This document shows positions 1 through 8,894 of a DNA stretch of 64,000 bases, piece after piece. Source of the stretch: Roseateles violae (lineage in GTDB: Bacteria; Pseudomonadota; Gammaproteobacteria; Burkholderiales; Burkholderiaceae_C). Made by a program: the position numbers and the translations under genes. The notes beneath the pieces were generated by a model. That model did no database searches. It was not told the origin of the DNA and was given only the letters and a program-made list of their open reading frames with translations. Each line of letters starts with the position of its first letter. The stretch's first letter is position 1. Where the stretch lies: NCBI RefSeq assembly GCF_030410485.1, contig NZ_JAUHHC010000001.1, positions 310,001-374,000 of the forward strand, read 5' to 3'.

Positions 1-194
1 GCATCGAGCTCGGCCATCGCGCCGACTTCGTGCTGCTGCAGGCGCGCGACCCGGTCGAGGCGATCCGCCTGCGCGCGGCGCGCCTGCTGGTGGTGCGCGC
101 CGGCCGGGTGATTGCCCGGCAGCCGCCGGCCAGCGCGAGCCTGGCGCTGCCGGGCCGGCCGGCGACGGTCGACTGGACCGCGCCGCCACCATGA
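1..194 (+). CDS. C-terminal end of a cytosine-deaminase-like amidohydrolase (partial)
   Basis: Reading from base 3, an open frame enters from the left edge and stops with TGA at 192-194. The roughly 63 visible residues contain the segments ADFVLLQARDPVEAIRLRA and LLVVRAGRVIAR. These resemble the C-terminal beta-sandwich of CodA-type cytosine deaminases and related amidohydrolases, where a valued-cargo segment (DxVLLxA.dp.eAIRLR) precedes a conserved V.R.G.VIA strand. The catalytic barrel lies outside the window, so metal ligands cannot be checked. If the assignment holds, the enzyme deaminates cytosine to uracil in pyrimidine salvage. Another amidohydrolase of the same superfamily is the alternative. 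Confidence 0.6.
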   Translation, partial: IELGHRADFVLLQARDPVEAIRLRAARLLVVRAGRVIARQPPASASLALPGRPATVDWTAPPP

Positions 195-257
195 ACTAGG
201 TCTTGCCGCCGGCCCGCAGTGGCGTACAAGGGGCCCATCATCATGGAAGGAACCGCC

Positions 258-872
258 ATGCGCCAACTCCCGCTCGCGCTCGCCCTCGCCACGCTGCTGG
301 CCGCCCCGCTGGCCGCCCAGGCGACGGTCTATCAGTTCACCGCCACACTGAGCCCGGCCAACGAAGTCGGCCCGCCGCCCGCTTCGACGGCCACCGGTTT
401 GGCCCTGCTGGCCTATGACGACAAGGGCACGGCCAGCCTGGCAGACGACAGCTACGACTTCACGCTGGCCGTATTCGGCCTCGCCAGCGCTCCCACCGGT
501 TATCACATCCACGGCGCAGCGACGGCGGCCGAGAACGCCCCGGTGCGCATCGCCATCGACAGCGACCCGGCCTTCAGCAAGAACTTTTCCGGCGCGACCT
601 TGATGGTGTCGGGCAACGATGTGACGCCGCCGGCCCTCATCCCCGCCACACCGTCCAGTCCCACCAATGCCGGCCATCCGGCCATGTCCTTCCTGGACAT
701 GCTGCAAGGCGGCCTGGCCTACGTCAATGTGCACACGGCCGCAGCGCCGGCAGGCGCGACGCGAGGTCAGCTGACCGCAGTGCAGGCGGTGCCGGTGCCC
801 GAGCCCTCCAGCTACGCGATGCTGCTGGCCGGGCTGGGCCTGGTCGGCCTGCTGGCCCGCCGCCGTCGCTGA
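258..872 (+). CDS. CHRD domain protein with PEP-CTERM sorting signal
   Basis: This 204-residue exported protein starts at the ATG at 258, seven bases after a good ribosome-binding site (GGAAGGA, 245-251). In-frame starts at 219 and 243 lie upstream but have no such site. An N-terminal signal peptide (RQLPLALALATLLAAPLAAQA) is followed by a CHRD-like domain: F.A.LSPANEVGPPP near the start, then a YHIHGAA segment and a TRGQLTA strand near the end. The last 25 residues are VPVPEPSSYAMLLAGLGLVGLLARRRR-like: a PEP motif, one transmembrane helix and an arginine cluster. That is the exosortase-recognised PEP-CTERM tail of proteins sent to the envelope or exopolysaccharide. No exosortase gene is in the window. 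The gene stands alone and is followed by a strong terminator. Confidence 0.88.
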   Translation: MRQLPLALALATLLAAPLAAQATVYQFTATLSPANEVGPPPASTATGLALLAYDDKGTASLADDSYDFTLAVFGLASAPTGYHIHGAATAAENAPVRIAIDSDPAFSKNFSGATLMVSGNDVTPPALIPATPSSPTNAGHPAMSFLDMLQGGLAYVNVHTAAAPAGATRGQLTAVQAVPVPEPSSYAMLLAGLGLVGLLARRRR

Positions 873-895
873 CGACCCCAGCGCCCCCAAAAATT

Positions 896-920
896 AAAAG
901 CCCGCCTCGCGCGGGCTTTT
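896..920 (+). terminator. Rho-independent terminator after the CHRD gene
   Basis: A perfect 10-bp stem (AAAAGCCCGC at 896-905, GCGGGCTTTT at 911-920) closes a five-base loop and ends in a T tract. It lies 23 bases after the CHRD stop codon and separates that gene from the DyP-P450 gene. Confidence 0.85.
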
Positions 921-973
921 CTTATGATCGCGCGCGGCATCGCCATCAGAAGCAAAAAAGGGGGATTCACGCC

Positions 974-3900
974 ATGTCCGCGAACCGCTTCGATACCCAG
1001 CTGCAGGGCATCACCGACCTGACCTTGATCACGCCGATCAGGAACGGCTTCGTCACCGCCCCCGACACCATCAGTCATGTGGGCCGATTGCGCGCGGTGC
1101 TGAAGACGCTCAACGGCCTGCGCCTGGGCGCGCGCGAGGCGAGCAATCCGCGCGGCCCCTATACCGATGTGGTCAGCCGCTTCCGCATCGTCCACTCCTT
1201 CCGCTGGGTCATCATCGAGCCCAAGCCCGGCAGCGCCGAGCAGCACAAGCTGCTGCTCAATGTCTGCTTCGACGGCGGCTGGGAGCCCTATATGCGGGTG
1301 ATCTGGGACCAGCTCGGCAGCATGCTGGACCTGATCCTGTGCCATTGCGAGGACTACCCGCTGGCCTGCCAGACCAGCTTCGAGCGCTACTGCGAATGGG
1401 TGCGCGCCAACGAGATCCCCGGGGACTTCCTGTTCATCGAATCGGGCCGCACGGTCAGCGACGCCGAATACCTGGCGCTGCTGGAACAGCAGCAGCGCGA
1501 CCGGCCGGGCTTCGGCCAGCTGGACGCGGCGCGGGTCCATGCGCCGCTCAGCGGCGAGAGCGAGCCGCCCGTGCCGGCGCCCGCCAGCCCCAAGGCCAAG
1601 GCCCTGCTGGGCCTGCCGGCGCTGGCCGCGCTGTACCGGCTTGAGCGCTATTTCTACAAGGACGCGCCGGACGGCGACTGCCTGCTGCGCGCGGCGCGCG
1701 ACATCCTGGCCGAGCTGCTCGAGCTGAAGACCGAGCAGCTGTTCCCGGCCGAGGATCCGATCCGCCAGACCTACCACCGCATGCTGGGCTGGTTCGAGCA
1801 GCCGCCGCGGCAGTACCCGGTGACGCCGCGCGCCCTCAGCTACAGCGACGCCGACATCCAGGGGGGCATGCTGGCGCCCTATGCCGGCGTGGCCGGCGGC
1901 GCGATGGTGCTGCTGCGCATCGTCAACCGGGCGCAGGCGGTTGCCTGGCTCAGCCGCTGGCAGGTCAGCCTCGCCTCGGACCCGGCCCCGATCGCGGGCT
2001 TCTACCGCAATGTGGCGCTGAGCCTGGCCGGTCTGCGCGCGCTGGGCGTGCCGGCGAGCCGGCTCGAGCGTTTCCCGCAGGCCTTCTACGAGGGCATGGA
2101 GGCGCGCGCCGGCCTGCTCGGCGATCTGCGCTACAACCACCCGCAGCATTGGAAGCTGCCCGAGCGCAACTGGCCCCGCCCCAGCGGCCGCACGGTGGAT
2201 CTCGGCGCCGTCCATCTGCTGATCCAGCTGCGCCATGGCGAGGAGCTCGGCGCCGAGGCGGTCGATGCGGCGATCGCCGCGCTGGAACAAGAGGGCAGCG
2301 GCCTGCAAGTGCTGTCGGTGCAGCGCATGCGGCGCACGGCCCAGCTCAAGCCGGAGCAGGGCGAGGAGGCGCACGAAGGCTTCGGTTTCGTCGACGGCCT
2401 CAGCCAGCCGGCCATCGGCGCAGGCGGCAGCGGCGACGCCTACTCCGATGAAGTGCCCCGCGGCGAGCTGCTGCTCGGCTATCCGACCTCGCGCGATCGC
2501 CATGCGGTGCCCGAGCTGGCCGATGCGCTGCTCGATCGGGGCACCTTCCTGGTGGTGCGCAAGCTGCGCCAGTATGTCGACCGCTTCAACAAGGTGCTGG
2601 CCCGCGAGGCGGACCGGGTCTCGGTCAGCCCGGCGGAGCTGAAGGCCAAGCTGATGGGCCGCACGCTGGACGGCGACCCGCTGGCCCGGCCCGGCAGCGT
2701 CAACGACTTCGACTACCGCGACGATATGCAGGGCTCGCGCTGCCCCTTCCATGCCCATGTGCGGCGCAGCAATCCGCGCATCGACGCCCGCACGCCCCGC
2801 CTCTTGCGCCGCGGCATGCCTTATGGCGAACCGTATTGGCCCAGGAGCCCGGACGAGAGCGACCGCGGCCTGATCTTCCTCGCCTACAACGCGCATATCT
2901 CCGAGCAGTTCGAGACGATCCAGCGCTGGATTGCCGGCGGCAACAGCAGCGGCGGCTACTCGGCCCAGACCGATCCCATCGTCGGCCTGGCCGAGAAGGG
3001 GCGGCCGCGCCACTACCGCTTCGAGACGACGCGCGACGGCAAGCCCTACACGGTCAATATCGACCTGGGCGACGAGCCCTTTGTCGAGCTGCAATGGGGC
3101 GGCTATTTCTTCGTGCCCTCGGTCGCCGCGCTGCGGCAGTTGCCGGCCCTGGTCGAGCTGCCGCTGCCGGCGCCCATCGCGCCGCCGGCGCGGGTGCCGG
3201 CGCTCGACGATGCCGCGGGCTGGCAGCAATGGCTGGAGGACAGCGGCCGGCGCGATGCCGCCTGGGCCTGGGTGCGCAGCCAGCCGGGCGGCGTTGTGCG
3301 CAGCGCCTACGGTGTGTTGGTCGGCGAGGCGGCGCGGGTGATGGAGGTGTTCCGTGACCGCGGGCAGCGCTACTCGGTCGCCGGCTATGGCGAGCGGATG
3401 GAAAAGTCGGTCGGCCGCGGCTTTCTGGGCATGGACGAGGACGGTGGCCACCGCGAGCAGGCGCCCGGCGTCAACGCGGCGCTGGAGGCGATCGGCGAGC
3501 CCGAGGCCTTCGATGCCGCATACCGCATCGCCAAGGCCTTGCTGACCGCCCTCACCCAGGGCGCGCTCGCGCAGCGGCCGGCAACCCTGCAGCAGGAGAC
3601 GCCGATCGACCTGGAGCTGCTGTCCGAGCAGGTGCTGGCGCGGCTGTGCACGACCTGGTTCGGCCTGCCCGACGGGCGGGCGATGTGGGGCCCCGAGTTC
3701 CACCCGGCCGGCGAGCCGCCGGCCGGCCGCTGCCCGCGCGACTTCTTCGCCGTCTCGCGCTATGTGTTCGGCCCCCATCCTTCGCCGCTTGTCGAGCAGG
3801 GCGGCATGCTCAAGGGCCAGGCCTTGCTGCACAGCGTGCGGCAATGGCTGGCCAGCGGCGCCGCGCGGCCGCCGCTGACCCAGGCCATCGTCAAGGCGCT

Positions 3901-4441
3901 GCAGCCGCTGGCGGACAGCAGCCAGGACGCCGACCTGATAGCCCGCACGCTGACCGGCGTGATGCTGGGCTTCCCGCCGACCACGCATGGCAATCTGCTG
4001 TCCTGCCTGGGCGCCTGGGTGCTCAGCCGCAAGCTCTGGGATTTGCAGCAGGACTGGCTGCCCGAGGCGCCCGACCGCTATGCCCAGGCCGCCGCCGTGC
4101 TGCGGCCGAGCATGGTCGGCACCCTGGTGAAAATGCCGACGCCGGCCATGGTCTGGCGGCGCGCCCGCGTCGCGCATCGGCTGGCGCAGGTCGATCTGGA
4201 GGTCGGCGATACGCTCATCGTCGGCATCGCCTCGGCGACGCAGCAGAACCCGGGCGAGCATTACGCGATGTTCGGCGGCGACCGCCGCGACGCGATCCAG
4301 CCGGCGCCGCTGCATGCCTGCCCCGGCTATGCGATGGCGATGGGCGTGATGCAGGGTGTTGCCGCGGCGCTGCTGGAGGCCGGCACCTTGCGGCCCGGCG
4401 GTGCGCCGACGGTGCTGATGCTGCAGCTGCCGCCGGCCTGA
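974..4441 (+). CDS. DyP-type peroxidase fused to a cytochrome-P450-like domain
   Basis: A 1155-residue protein predicted to carry two hemes. Residues 1 to about 285 are an unassigned N-terminal region. Residues about 290-720 are a DyP-type peroxidase. The ferredoxin-like half has DIQGGMLAPYAG and NVALSLAGLRALG. The distal GxxDG motif reads GFVDG with Asp474. The proximal heme segment reads CPFHAHVRRSNPR with His595, followed by RGLIFLAYNAHI. Residues about 760-1155 look like a cytochrome P450, ending in HACPGYAMAMG with Cys1116 as the likely thiolate ligand. This half is not classical: the expected I-helix acid-alcohol pair is replaced by GFPPTTHG (999-1006), and the K-helix ExxR site reads AVLR. 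Such changes suit peroxide-dependent or isomerase-type P450s rather than reductase-fed monooxygenases. The architecture parallels, without implying homology, fungal peroxidase-P450 oxylipin synthases. No signal peptide is visible. The stop lies six bases from the convergent cyclase gene. DyP assignment is secure, P450 assignment good, substrate unknown. Confidence 0.85.
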   Translation: MSANRFDTQLQGITDLTLITPIRNGFVTAPDTISHVGRLRAVLKTLNGLRLGAREASNPRGPYTDVVSRFRIVHSFRWVIIEPKPGSAEQHKLLLNVCFDGGWEPYMRVIWDQLGSMLDLILCHCEDYPLACQTSFERYCEWVRANEIPGDFLFIESGRTVSDAEYLALLEQQQRDRPGFGQLDAARVHAPLSGESEPPVPAPASPKAKALLGLPALAALYRLERYFYKDAPDGDCLLRAARDILAELLELKTEQLFPAEDPIRQTYHRMLGWFEQPPRQYPVTPRALSYSDADIQGGMLAPYAGVAGGAMVLLRIVNRAQAVAWLSRWQVSLASDPAPIAGFYRNVALSLAGLRALGVPASRLERFPQAFYEGMEARAGLLGDLRYNHPQHWKLPERNWPRPSGRTVDLGAVHLLIQLRHGEELGAEAVDAAIAALEQEGSGLQVLSVQRMRRTAQLKPEQGEEAHEGFGFVDGLSQPAIGAGGSGDAYSDEVPRGELLLGYPTSRDRHAVPELADALLDRGTFLVVRKLRQYVDRFNKVLAREADRVSVSPAELKAKLMGRTLDGDPLARPGSVNDFDYRDDMQGSRCPFHAHVRRSNPRIDARTPRLLRRGMPYGEPYWPRSPDESDRGLIFLAYNAHISEQFETIQRWIAGGNSSGGYSAQTDPIVGLAEKGRPRHYRFETTRDGKPYTVNIDLGDEPFVELQWGGYFFVPSVAALRQLPALVELPLPAPIAPPARVPALDDAAGWQQWLEDSGRRDAAWAWVRSQPGGVVRSAYGVLVGEAARVMEVFRDRGQRYSVAGYGERMEKSVGRGFLGMDEDGGHREQAPGVNAALEAIGEPEAFDAAYRIAKALLTALTQGALAQRPATLQQETPIDLELLSEQVLARLCTTWFGLPDGRAMWGPEFHPAGEPPAGRCPRDFFAVSRYVFGPHPSPLVEQGGMLKGQALLHSVRQWLASGAARPPLTQAIVKALQPLADSSQDADLIARTLTGVMLGFPPTTHGNLLSCLGAWVLSRKLWDLQQDWLPEAPDRYAQAAAVLRPSMVGTLVKMPTPAMVWRRARVAHRLAQVDLEVGDTLIVGIASATQQNPGEHYAMFGGDRRDAIQPAPLHACPGYAMAMGVMQGVAAALLEAGTLRPGGAPTVLMLQLPPA

Positions 4442-4447
4442 TGCTCG

Positions 4448-7400
4448 TCAGGCGGCCTGGCGCAGCGCCCGCGCGCGCGCCAGGTGCCAGGCCATGCCCA
4501 GCGCCTCGAAGGCGGTTTCCGCGCGATCGAGCGGCTCGTCCGGCGGCAGGCCGCGGGCGCGCGCCAGCTCGGCCGCGCACAGCGCATTGACCGCGCGCTC
4601 GTGCACGGCGCCGCGCCGCTCGGCCACCGCATCGGCCAGGCTGAGATAACGCTGCGCCTGCGCGGGCTGCGCCAGCCGCGCCGCCGCGCGATAGGCCATC
4701 GCGCCGCCCAGCCAGTCGTGCCGGCGGCCGCGCCGCAGCGCGGCGGCGATATGGCCGCGCGCCTGCTCGGGCGCAGCGCTGGCGGCCAGCAGGTCGGCCA
4801 TCCAGCCATGGCTGAAGGAGCTGAACAGGCCGCCGCCGCGCGTATGCAGCCAGCCGGTCGCATCGCGTAGCGCCGGCAGCGCATCGGCCGCGCGGTTCAG
4901 CATCCAGCGGCCGTAGGCGCCGGTCGACTGGCCCATGGAGAAGGTGTAGAGGCTGCGCACCTGGGCGCCGACCCGGCAGGCCTCGGCCGCGCTGGCCTGC
5001 GCCTCCGCCCAGCGGCCCTGCCACAGCAGCACCGCCGCGCGCAGCGCCTGGATCGAGGCCTCGACCGCATGGCCGCTGCCGCCGAGGTCCTGCAGCGCCT
5101 CCTCGAACAGCGCCTGCGCATCGGCAAAGCGGCCCTGGTCGCCCAGCACGGTGGCGCGGCAGGCCAGCGAATAGGCCAGGCCCACCGGCAGGCGGCCAGG
5201 CCGCTTGAGCAGGCGCTGGATGGCGATCGCCTCGTCGAGCAGCGCCAGCGCCGGCGCGTAATTGCCGGCCGCCGCGTGCAGCTGGCCCAGCGTGCCGCGC
5301 AGCTGCGCGCTCAGCGCCGCGTCGGCGCAAAGCTTGGCCGCGCCCAGGCCGCGCTCGACATGGCTGAGTCCCGGCCCCGCATCGCCGAGCGCATAGGCCA
5401 CATAGCCGATCCAGTATTCGGCGCGCGCGATCAGCGCCGCATCGCCGCTGGCATGCGCCAGCTCGGCCGCCTGCTGCAGCAGGCGCAGATCGTCGCGCGA
5501 GGCATAGAACACGCAGGCCAGGCCGAAGCGCTGCGCCACCGAGATCCAGCGCCGGCACTGCGCCTCGTCGTCGGGCAGATGCTCCAGCGCCGTCAGCACC
5601 GCGCGGTACTGCGTCTTCGCGCGGTCCAGCGCCGCGGCAGCCAGCGCCTGGTCGCCGGCGCGTTCGGCATGGTCGGCCGCCCGCGCCCAGTCGCCGGCCG
5701 CGCCGTCGTGATAGGCCAGCAGCTCGTCGGCCGGCGCGTCGGCACCTGGAAGGGCGGCGACGGCACGCGCCCGCAGCGCGGCGGCGATGCGCCGGTGCAT
5801 CTGCTGGCGCTCGTGCAGGCCGATGGCGGCATAGACGATGTCGCGGGTCAGGCCGTGCTTGAAGCGCAGCTGGCCGGGCCGCGCATCGGGGAAGACGAAG
5901 TCCTGCTCGGCCAGCGCCAGCAGCTCCGGATCGTCGGCGGCGCAGCCGGCCAGCTCCTGCAGCAGCCAGGCCGGGATCACATTGCCGATCACCGCCGCGC
6001 TGCGCAGCAGCGTCTGCTGCGGCAGCGGCAGGCGCGCCATCCGCGATTCGACCAGCGCGGCCAGCCAGGCGCTGCCGGGCTGGGCGACCGCCTGGCCGGG
6101 CCCCGCCTGGCGCGTCTGCGCCTGGTGCGCCAGCGCGTGGCAGAGTTCCTCGATGAACAGCGCATTGCCACCGGCATGACGCTGCACCTCGGCGGTGACG
6201 AAGGGATCGGTACGCGGCAGCAGCTGGACGACGGCCGCGCTGGCCTCGGCATCATCGAAGGGCTGCAGCTCCAGCTGCAGCGCCTCGCCGTCGCCATGGA
6301 TGCCCAGGCCCTCGCCGGCCAGCTGTGGCCGCGTGGCGGTCAGCAGCAGCAGCGGCAGCCGCTGCTCGGCCGCCCGCGCGCGCAGCCGGTGCAGGAGCGT
6401 CAGGCTGGCATCGTCGGCCCATTGCAGATCGTCGATCGCCAGCAGCAGCGGCGTCGCGCGCGCCAGCGCCTCGAACAGCGCCAGCAGCGCCTCCAGCCGC
6501 TGGTCCGGCCGGCTCGCCTGCACGGCCGCCAGGCCCGGCAGCTGCGGCTGCGCCGCCTGCAGCGCGCGCAGCATCTGCAGGAAGGGCTGCAGCGGCTCGG
6601 CGCTCAGGTAGTTCTCGCAATAGCCGCGCTGGATCTGGCAAGCTGGCCCGTCGGCGACGCGGCGCAGGAACTCCTCGGTCAGCCGGGTCTTGCCGACGCC
6701 GGCGTTGGCGCGCACGCTGACCCAGCGCGGCCGGCCGCTGCAGGCCTCGTCCAGCGCGTGCTGCAGCTCGCGCAGCTCGGCCGCGCGGCCGACGAAGGGC
6801 GCCAGGCCGCGCCGCTGGCTGGCCTCGAAGCGGCGCTCCACCGTGCTGCGGCCATGCAGCGCATAGGCCGCCAGCGGCGTCGCGCGGCCCTTCAGCAGCA
6901 GGCTGCGGCGTTCGCTGGTGTCGAAGAAATGCGCCTGCAGGCCCAGCGTCTCCTCGCTGACGAGGATTTCGTCGGCGCGCGCCGCCTCGGACAGGCGGGC
7001 GGCGACATTGGGCGTGTTGCCGAGCAGCTCGAAGCGGCCGCGCACCTCGTCGCCGGCGTCGATCAGCACCATGCCGGCATGGATGCCCGAATGCAGGGTC
7101 AGGGCTTGTGCCGGCCGCGGCCAGGCGCCGCCCTCGGGCCGCAGCGCGCGCACCGCCTCGTGCAGCTCCAGCGCCGCCTCGCAGGCGCGCCGGCCGTCGT
7201 CCTCGCGCGTCTGCGGGTGGCCGAAGATGGCCAGCATGCCGTCGCCCTGGATGCGCACCACCATGCCGCCATGCTTGGGAATCAGGCTCTGGTAGAGCGC
7301 GCGCAGCTGGGCCAGCATGGCCGCGTAATGCTCGGCCTCCATGGCCTCGGCCAGCATCGTCGAGCCGGACAGATCGGCGAAGACGACGGTCAGATTGCGC

Positions 7401-7492
7401 CGCTGCCCCGTTCCTTGCGTGGCGGGTGCACGGTCGGAGGCTGGGCTGCTCATGCTCTTGGGGGACGAAGGACTGCGCGGATAGGGCTTCAT
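4448..7492 (-). CDS. Class III nucleotide cyclase, AAA-type ATPase and TPR-like signalling protein
   Basis: A 1014-residue multidomain protein. Residues about 34-215 form a class III adenylate/guanylate cyclase domain: metal Asp40 in VVFADLSGS, Asp84 in IQGDGMLAIFG, and the transition-state Asn162/Arg166 pair in NVAARLSEA. Residues about 230-500 form a STAND/AAA-like ATPase with a Walker A variant ANAGVGKT (262-269) and Walker B LLLAIDDLQWAD. The long C-terminal half is Ala-rich, helical and TPR-like. Such cyclase-ATPase-TPR proteins are large sensors or regulators whose ligands are mostly unknown. The lysine expected before the second metal site is Arg80, so nucleotide specificity is open. 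The gene is 38 bases downstream of another cyclase-like gene on the same strand, probably co-transcribed. The start may be the ATG at 7492 or the one at 7453; neither has a clear ribosome-binding site. Confidence 0.87.
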   Translation of the reverse strand: MKPYPRSPSSPKSMSSPASDRAPATQGTGQRRNLTVVFADLSGSTMLAEAMEAEHYAAMLAQLRALYQSLIPKHGGMVVRIQGDGMLAIFGHPQTREDDGRRACEAALELHEAVRALRPEGGAWPRPAQALTLHSGIHAGMVLIDAGDEVRGRFELLGNTPNVAARLSEAARADEILVSEETLGLQAHFFDTSERRSLLLKGRATPLAAYALHGRSTVERRFEASQRRGLAPFVGRAAELRELQHALDEACSGRPRWVSVRANAGVGKTRLTEEFLRRVADGPACQIQRGYCENYLSAEPLQPFLQMLRALQAAQPQLPGLAAVQASRPDQRLEALLALFEALARATPLLLAIDDLQWADDASLTLLHRLRARAAEQRLPLLLLTATRPQLAGEGLGIHGDGEALQLELQPFDDAEASAAVVQLLPRTDPFVTAEVQRHAGGNALFIEELCHALAHQAQTRQAGPGQAVAQPGSAWLAALVESRMARLPLPQQTLLRSAAVIGNVIPAWLLQELAGCAADDPELLALAEQDFVFPDARPGQLRFKHGLTRDIVYAAIGLHERQQMHRRIAAALRARAVAALPGADAPADELLAYHDGAAGDWARAADHAERAGDQALAAAALDRAKTQYRAVLTALEHLPDDEAQCRRWISVAQRFGLACVFYASRDDLRLLQQAAELAHASGDAALIARAEYWIGYVAYALGDAGPGLSHVERGLGAAKLCADAALSAQLRGTLGQLHAAAGNYAPALALLDEAIAIQRLLKRPGRLPVGLAYSLACRATVLGDQGRFADAQALFEEALQDLGGSGHAVEASIQALRAAVLLWQGRWAEAQASAAEACRVGAQVRSLYTFSMGQSTGAYGRWMLNRAADALPALRDATGWLHTRGGGLFSSFSHGWMADLLAASAAPEQARGHIAAALRRGRRHDWLGGAMAYRAAARLAQPAQAQRYLSLADAVAERRGAVHERAVNALCAAELARARGLPPDEPLDRAETAFEALGMAWHLARARALRQAA

Positions 7493-7530
7493 CCTAGCGC
7501 TGCAGGATGACGGCGGCCAGGGTGCTTGCC

Positions 7531-8763
7531 CTAGACGATGCGCCGCGCGCCGAAATCGGTCAGATCCTCCTCGCGCAGGCCCAGATAGATGGGCTCGCCG
7601 GCGCGCCGGTGGATATTGATCTTGGCGTTGTAGACGCGGTGCGGCAGGCCATGCTTGTCGGCGATCTCGAACTCGCTGATGCCGAACTCGCCGCTGCCGC
7701 CGCCGGGCCGGCCGGTCAGGTAGCAGGCGATCTCGTCGATCTCGGCGCCGGCCAGGGCCAGGCCGTTCAGCGCGCGCATCGGCCGGCGCGTGCGCTCGAC
7801 GAAATCGAGGCTGGCGATGGGCTGCACCGCGCCGCTGCTCTCGTCGCGCATCAGGGTGTTGAACTTGCCGACCAGGATCTGGCCCGGCAGGGCGCGCTCG
7901 ATCATGCGCGCCAGCTCGATCGTCACCTGGCCGACCAGGTAGCTGAACGAGGTCGGATTCAGGCCCTCGCTCTGGTAGAACTCGTAATGCGAACCGACAT
8001 GGAAGCAGGCGCGCAGGCGCGGCACCGACTCGGGCCGGCTGGCCCGCTCGCGCGCCAGCGCGTTGTCGGCAAGGATGAACTGCATCAGCTGGTACAGCTC
8101 GACATTCGCCTCGATGCCGCGCATGCGGTTCCAGACGTAGAAGCCGTCGCCGGTGGTCGTGCGGGCGAAATTGATGTTGATCTCGCGGTCGAGCAGCTTG
8201 GCGTAGGCGGCATTGACCGAGCAGGACAGGCTGTTCAGCTGCACGACCTGCTGCAGCGGGCTCAAGAGCGAGAAGCCGACCGCATCGAGCAGCACGACCG
8301 CGCGATCCTCGACCAGGCGGATGCCGTAGCGCGCGATCAGCGCCGCGGTCAGGGCCAGGCCCAGGCCGCGCTCGATCTCGAAGGGCAGGGTGAGCAGCCG
8401 CGGCTGCAGTTTCAGCTCGGCCGCCCTCTGCTCGAACAGCGGCGCCGGCAATTGCTCCTGCGTCGCCAGCAGCCCCTCCAGCAAGGCGCGGCGCCGCGCG
8501 GCCTCGGCCGCATCGATGCCGGCACTCTGCGCGAATTCGGTCAGCAGGGTCGGCGGCGCCAGCAGCACCCTCAGCCCATGGGCGACCGGCATCCAGGCGA
8601 AGACCAGGTTCTCGCCCAGGTTCCAGAGCTGGTAGAGCCGCTGGTCCAGCTCGACGATGTGCTCGCGCAGCTGCCGCTCGCCGATGCCAGGCGGCAAGGC
8701 ATAGGCCATGAAGCCGTCAAGCCAGGACCGGCGCTGGCGGTGCTGCTGTTCCTCTGCGCTCAC
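7531..8763 (-). CDS. Protein with a divergent nucleotide-cyclase-like domain
   Basis: A protein of about 410 residues starting at GTG 8763, preceded by GGGGAAAG at workable spacing; an upstream ATG at 8799 is the alternative. The first ~150 residues match nothing I recognise. The central part resembles a class III cyclase: VVLLDAVGFS gives a first metal Asp at about residue 160, and TTTGDGFYVWN gives the second at about 206. Later, IELARMIERALPGQILVGK aligns with the usual NxAAR...PGxI segment, with Arg286 kept but the catalytic Asn apparently replaced by Ile282. It may be a weak, altered or inactive cyclase used as a sensor. It lies just upstream of the cyclase-ATPase-TPR gene on the same strand, which suggests a shared signalling role. 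Family assignment is moderate and function unknown. Confidence 0.68.
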   Translation of the reverse strand: MSAEEQQHRQRRSWLDGFMAYALPPGIGERQLREHIVELDQRLYQLWNLGENLVFAWMPVAHGLRVLLAPPTLLTEFAQSAGIDAAEAARRRALLEGLLATQEQLPAPLFEQRAAELKLQPRLLTLPFEIERGLGLALTAALIARYGIRLVEDRAVVLLDAVGFSLLSPLQQVVQLNSLSCSVNAAYAKLLDREININFARTTTGDGFYVWNRMRGIEANVELYQLMQFILADNALARERASRPESVPRLRACFHVGSHYEFYQSEGLNPTSFSYLVGQVTIELARMIERALPGQILVGKFNTLMRDESSGAVQPIASLDFVERTRRPMRALNGLALAGAEIDEIACYLTGRPGGGSGEFGISEFEIADKHGLPHRVYNAKINIHRRAGEPIYLGLREEDLTDFGARRIV

Positions 8764-8894
8764 TCGACGCTTTCCCCGACAAAGGCATGCTGCGGCCATT
8801 GTCGGGCAAGCCGAGCCCGGGAAACACTGCGGTCAATGCGTCCGGGGCTCGGCTCGATGCCGCTGCGTTTGCTGAATCATCCGCATGCCGCTGC

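Noticed and set aside
812-4315. Antisense open frame of 1167 codons opposite the DyP-P450 gene
   Set aside because: Its composition is Arg/Ala/Gln/His-rich, without domains. It is the expected shadow of a GC-biased gene, and the sense strand has clear heme motifs.
5069-7510. Plus-strand 813-codon frame opposite the cyclase-ATPase gene
   Set aside because: Low-complexity Arg/Gln/Leu sequence with no motif; the minus strand carries cyclase and Walker motifs.
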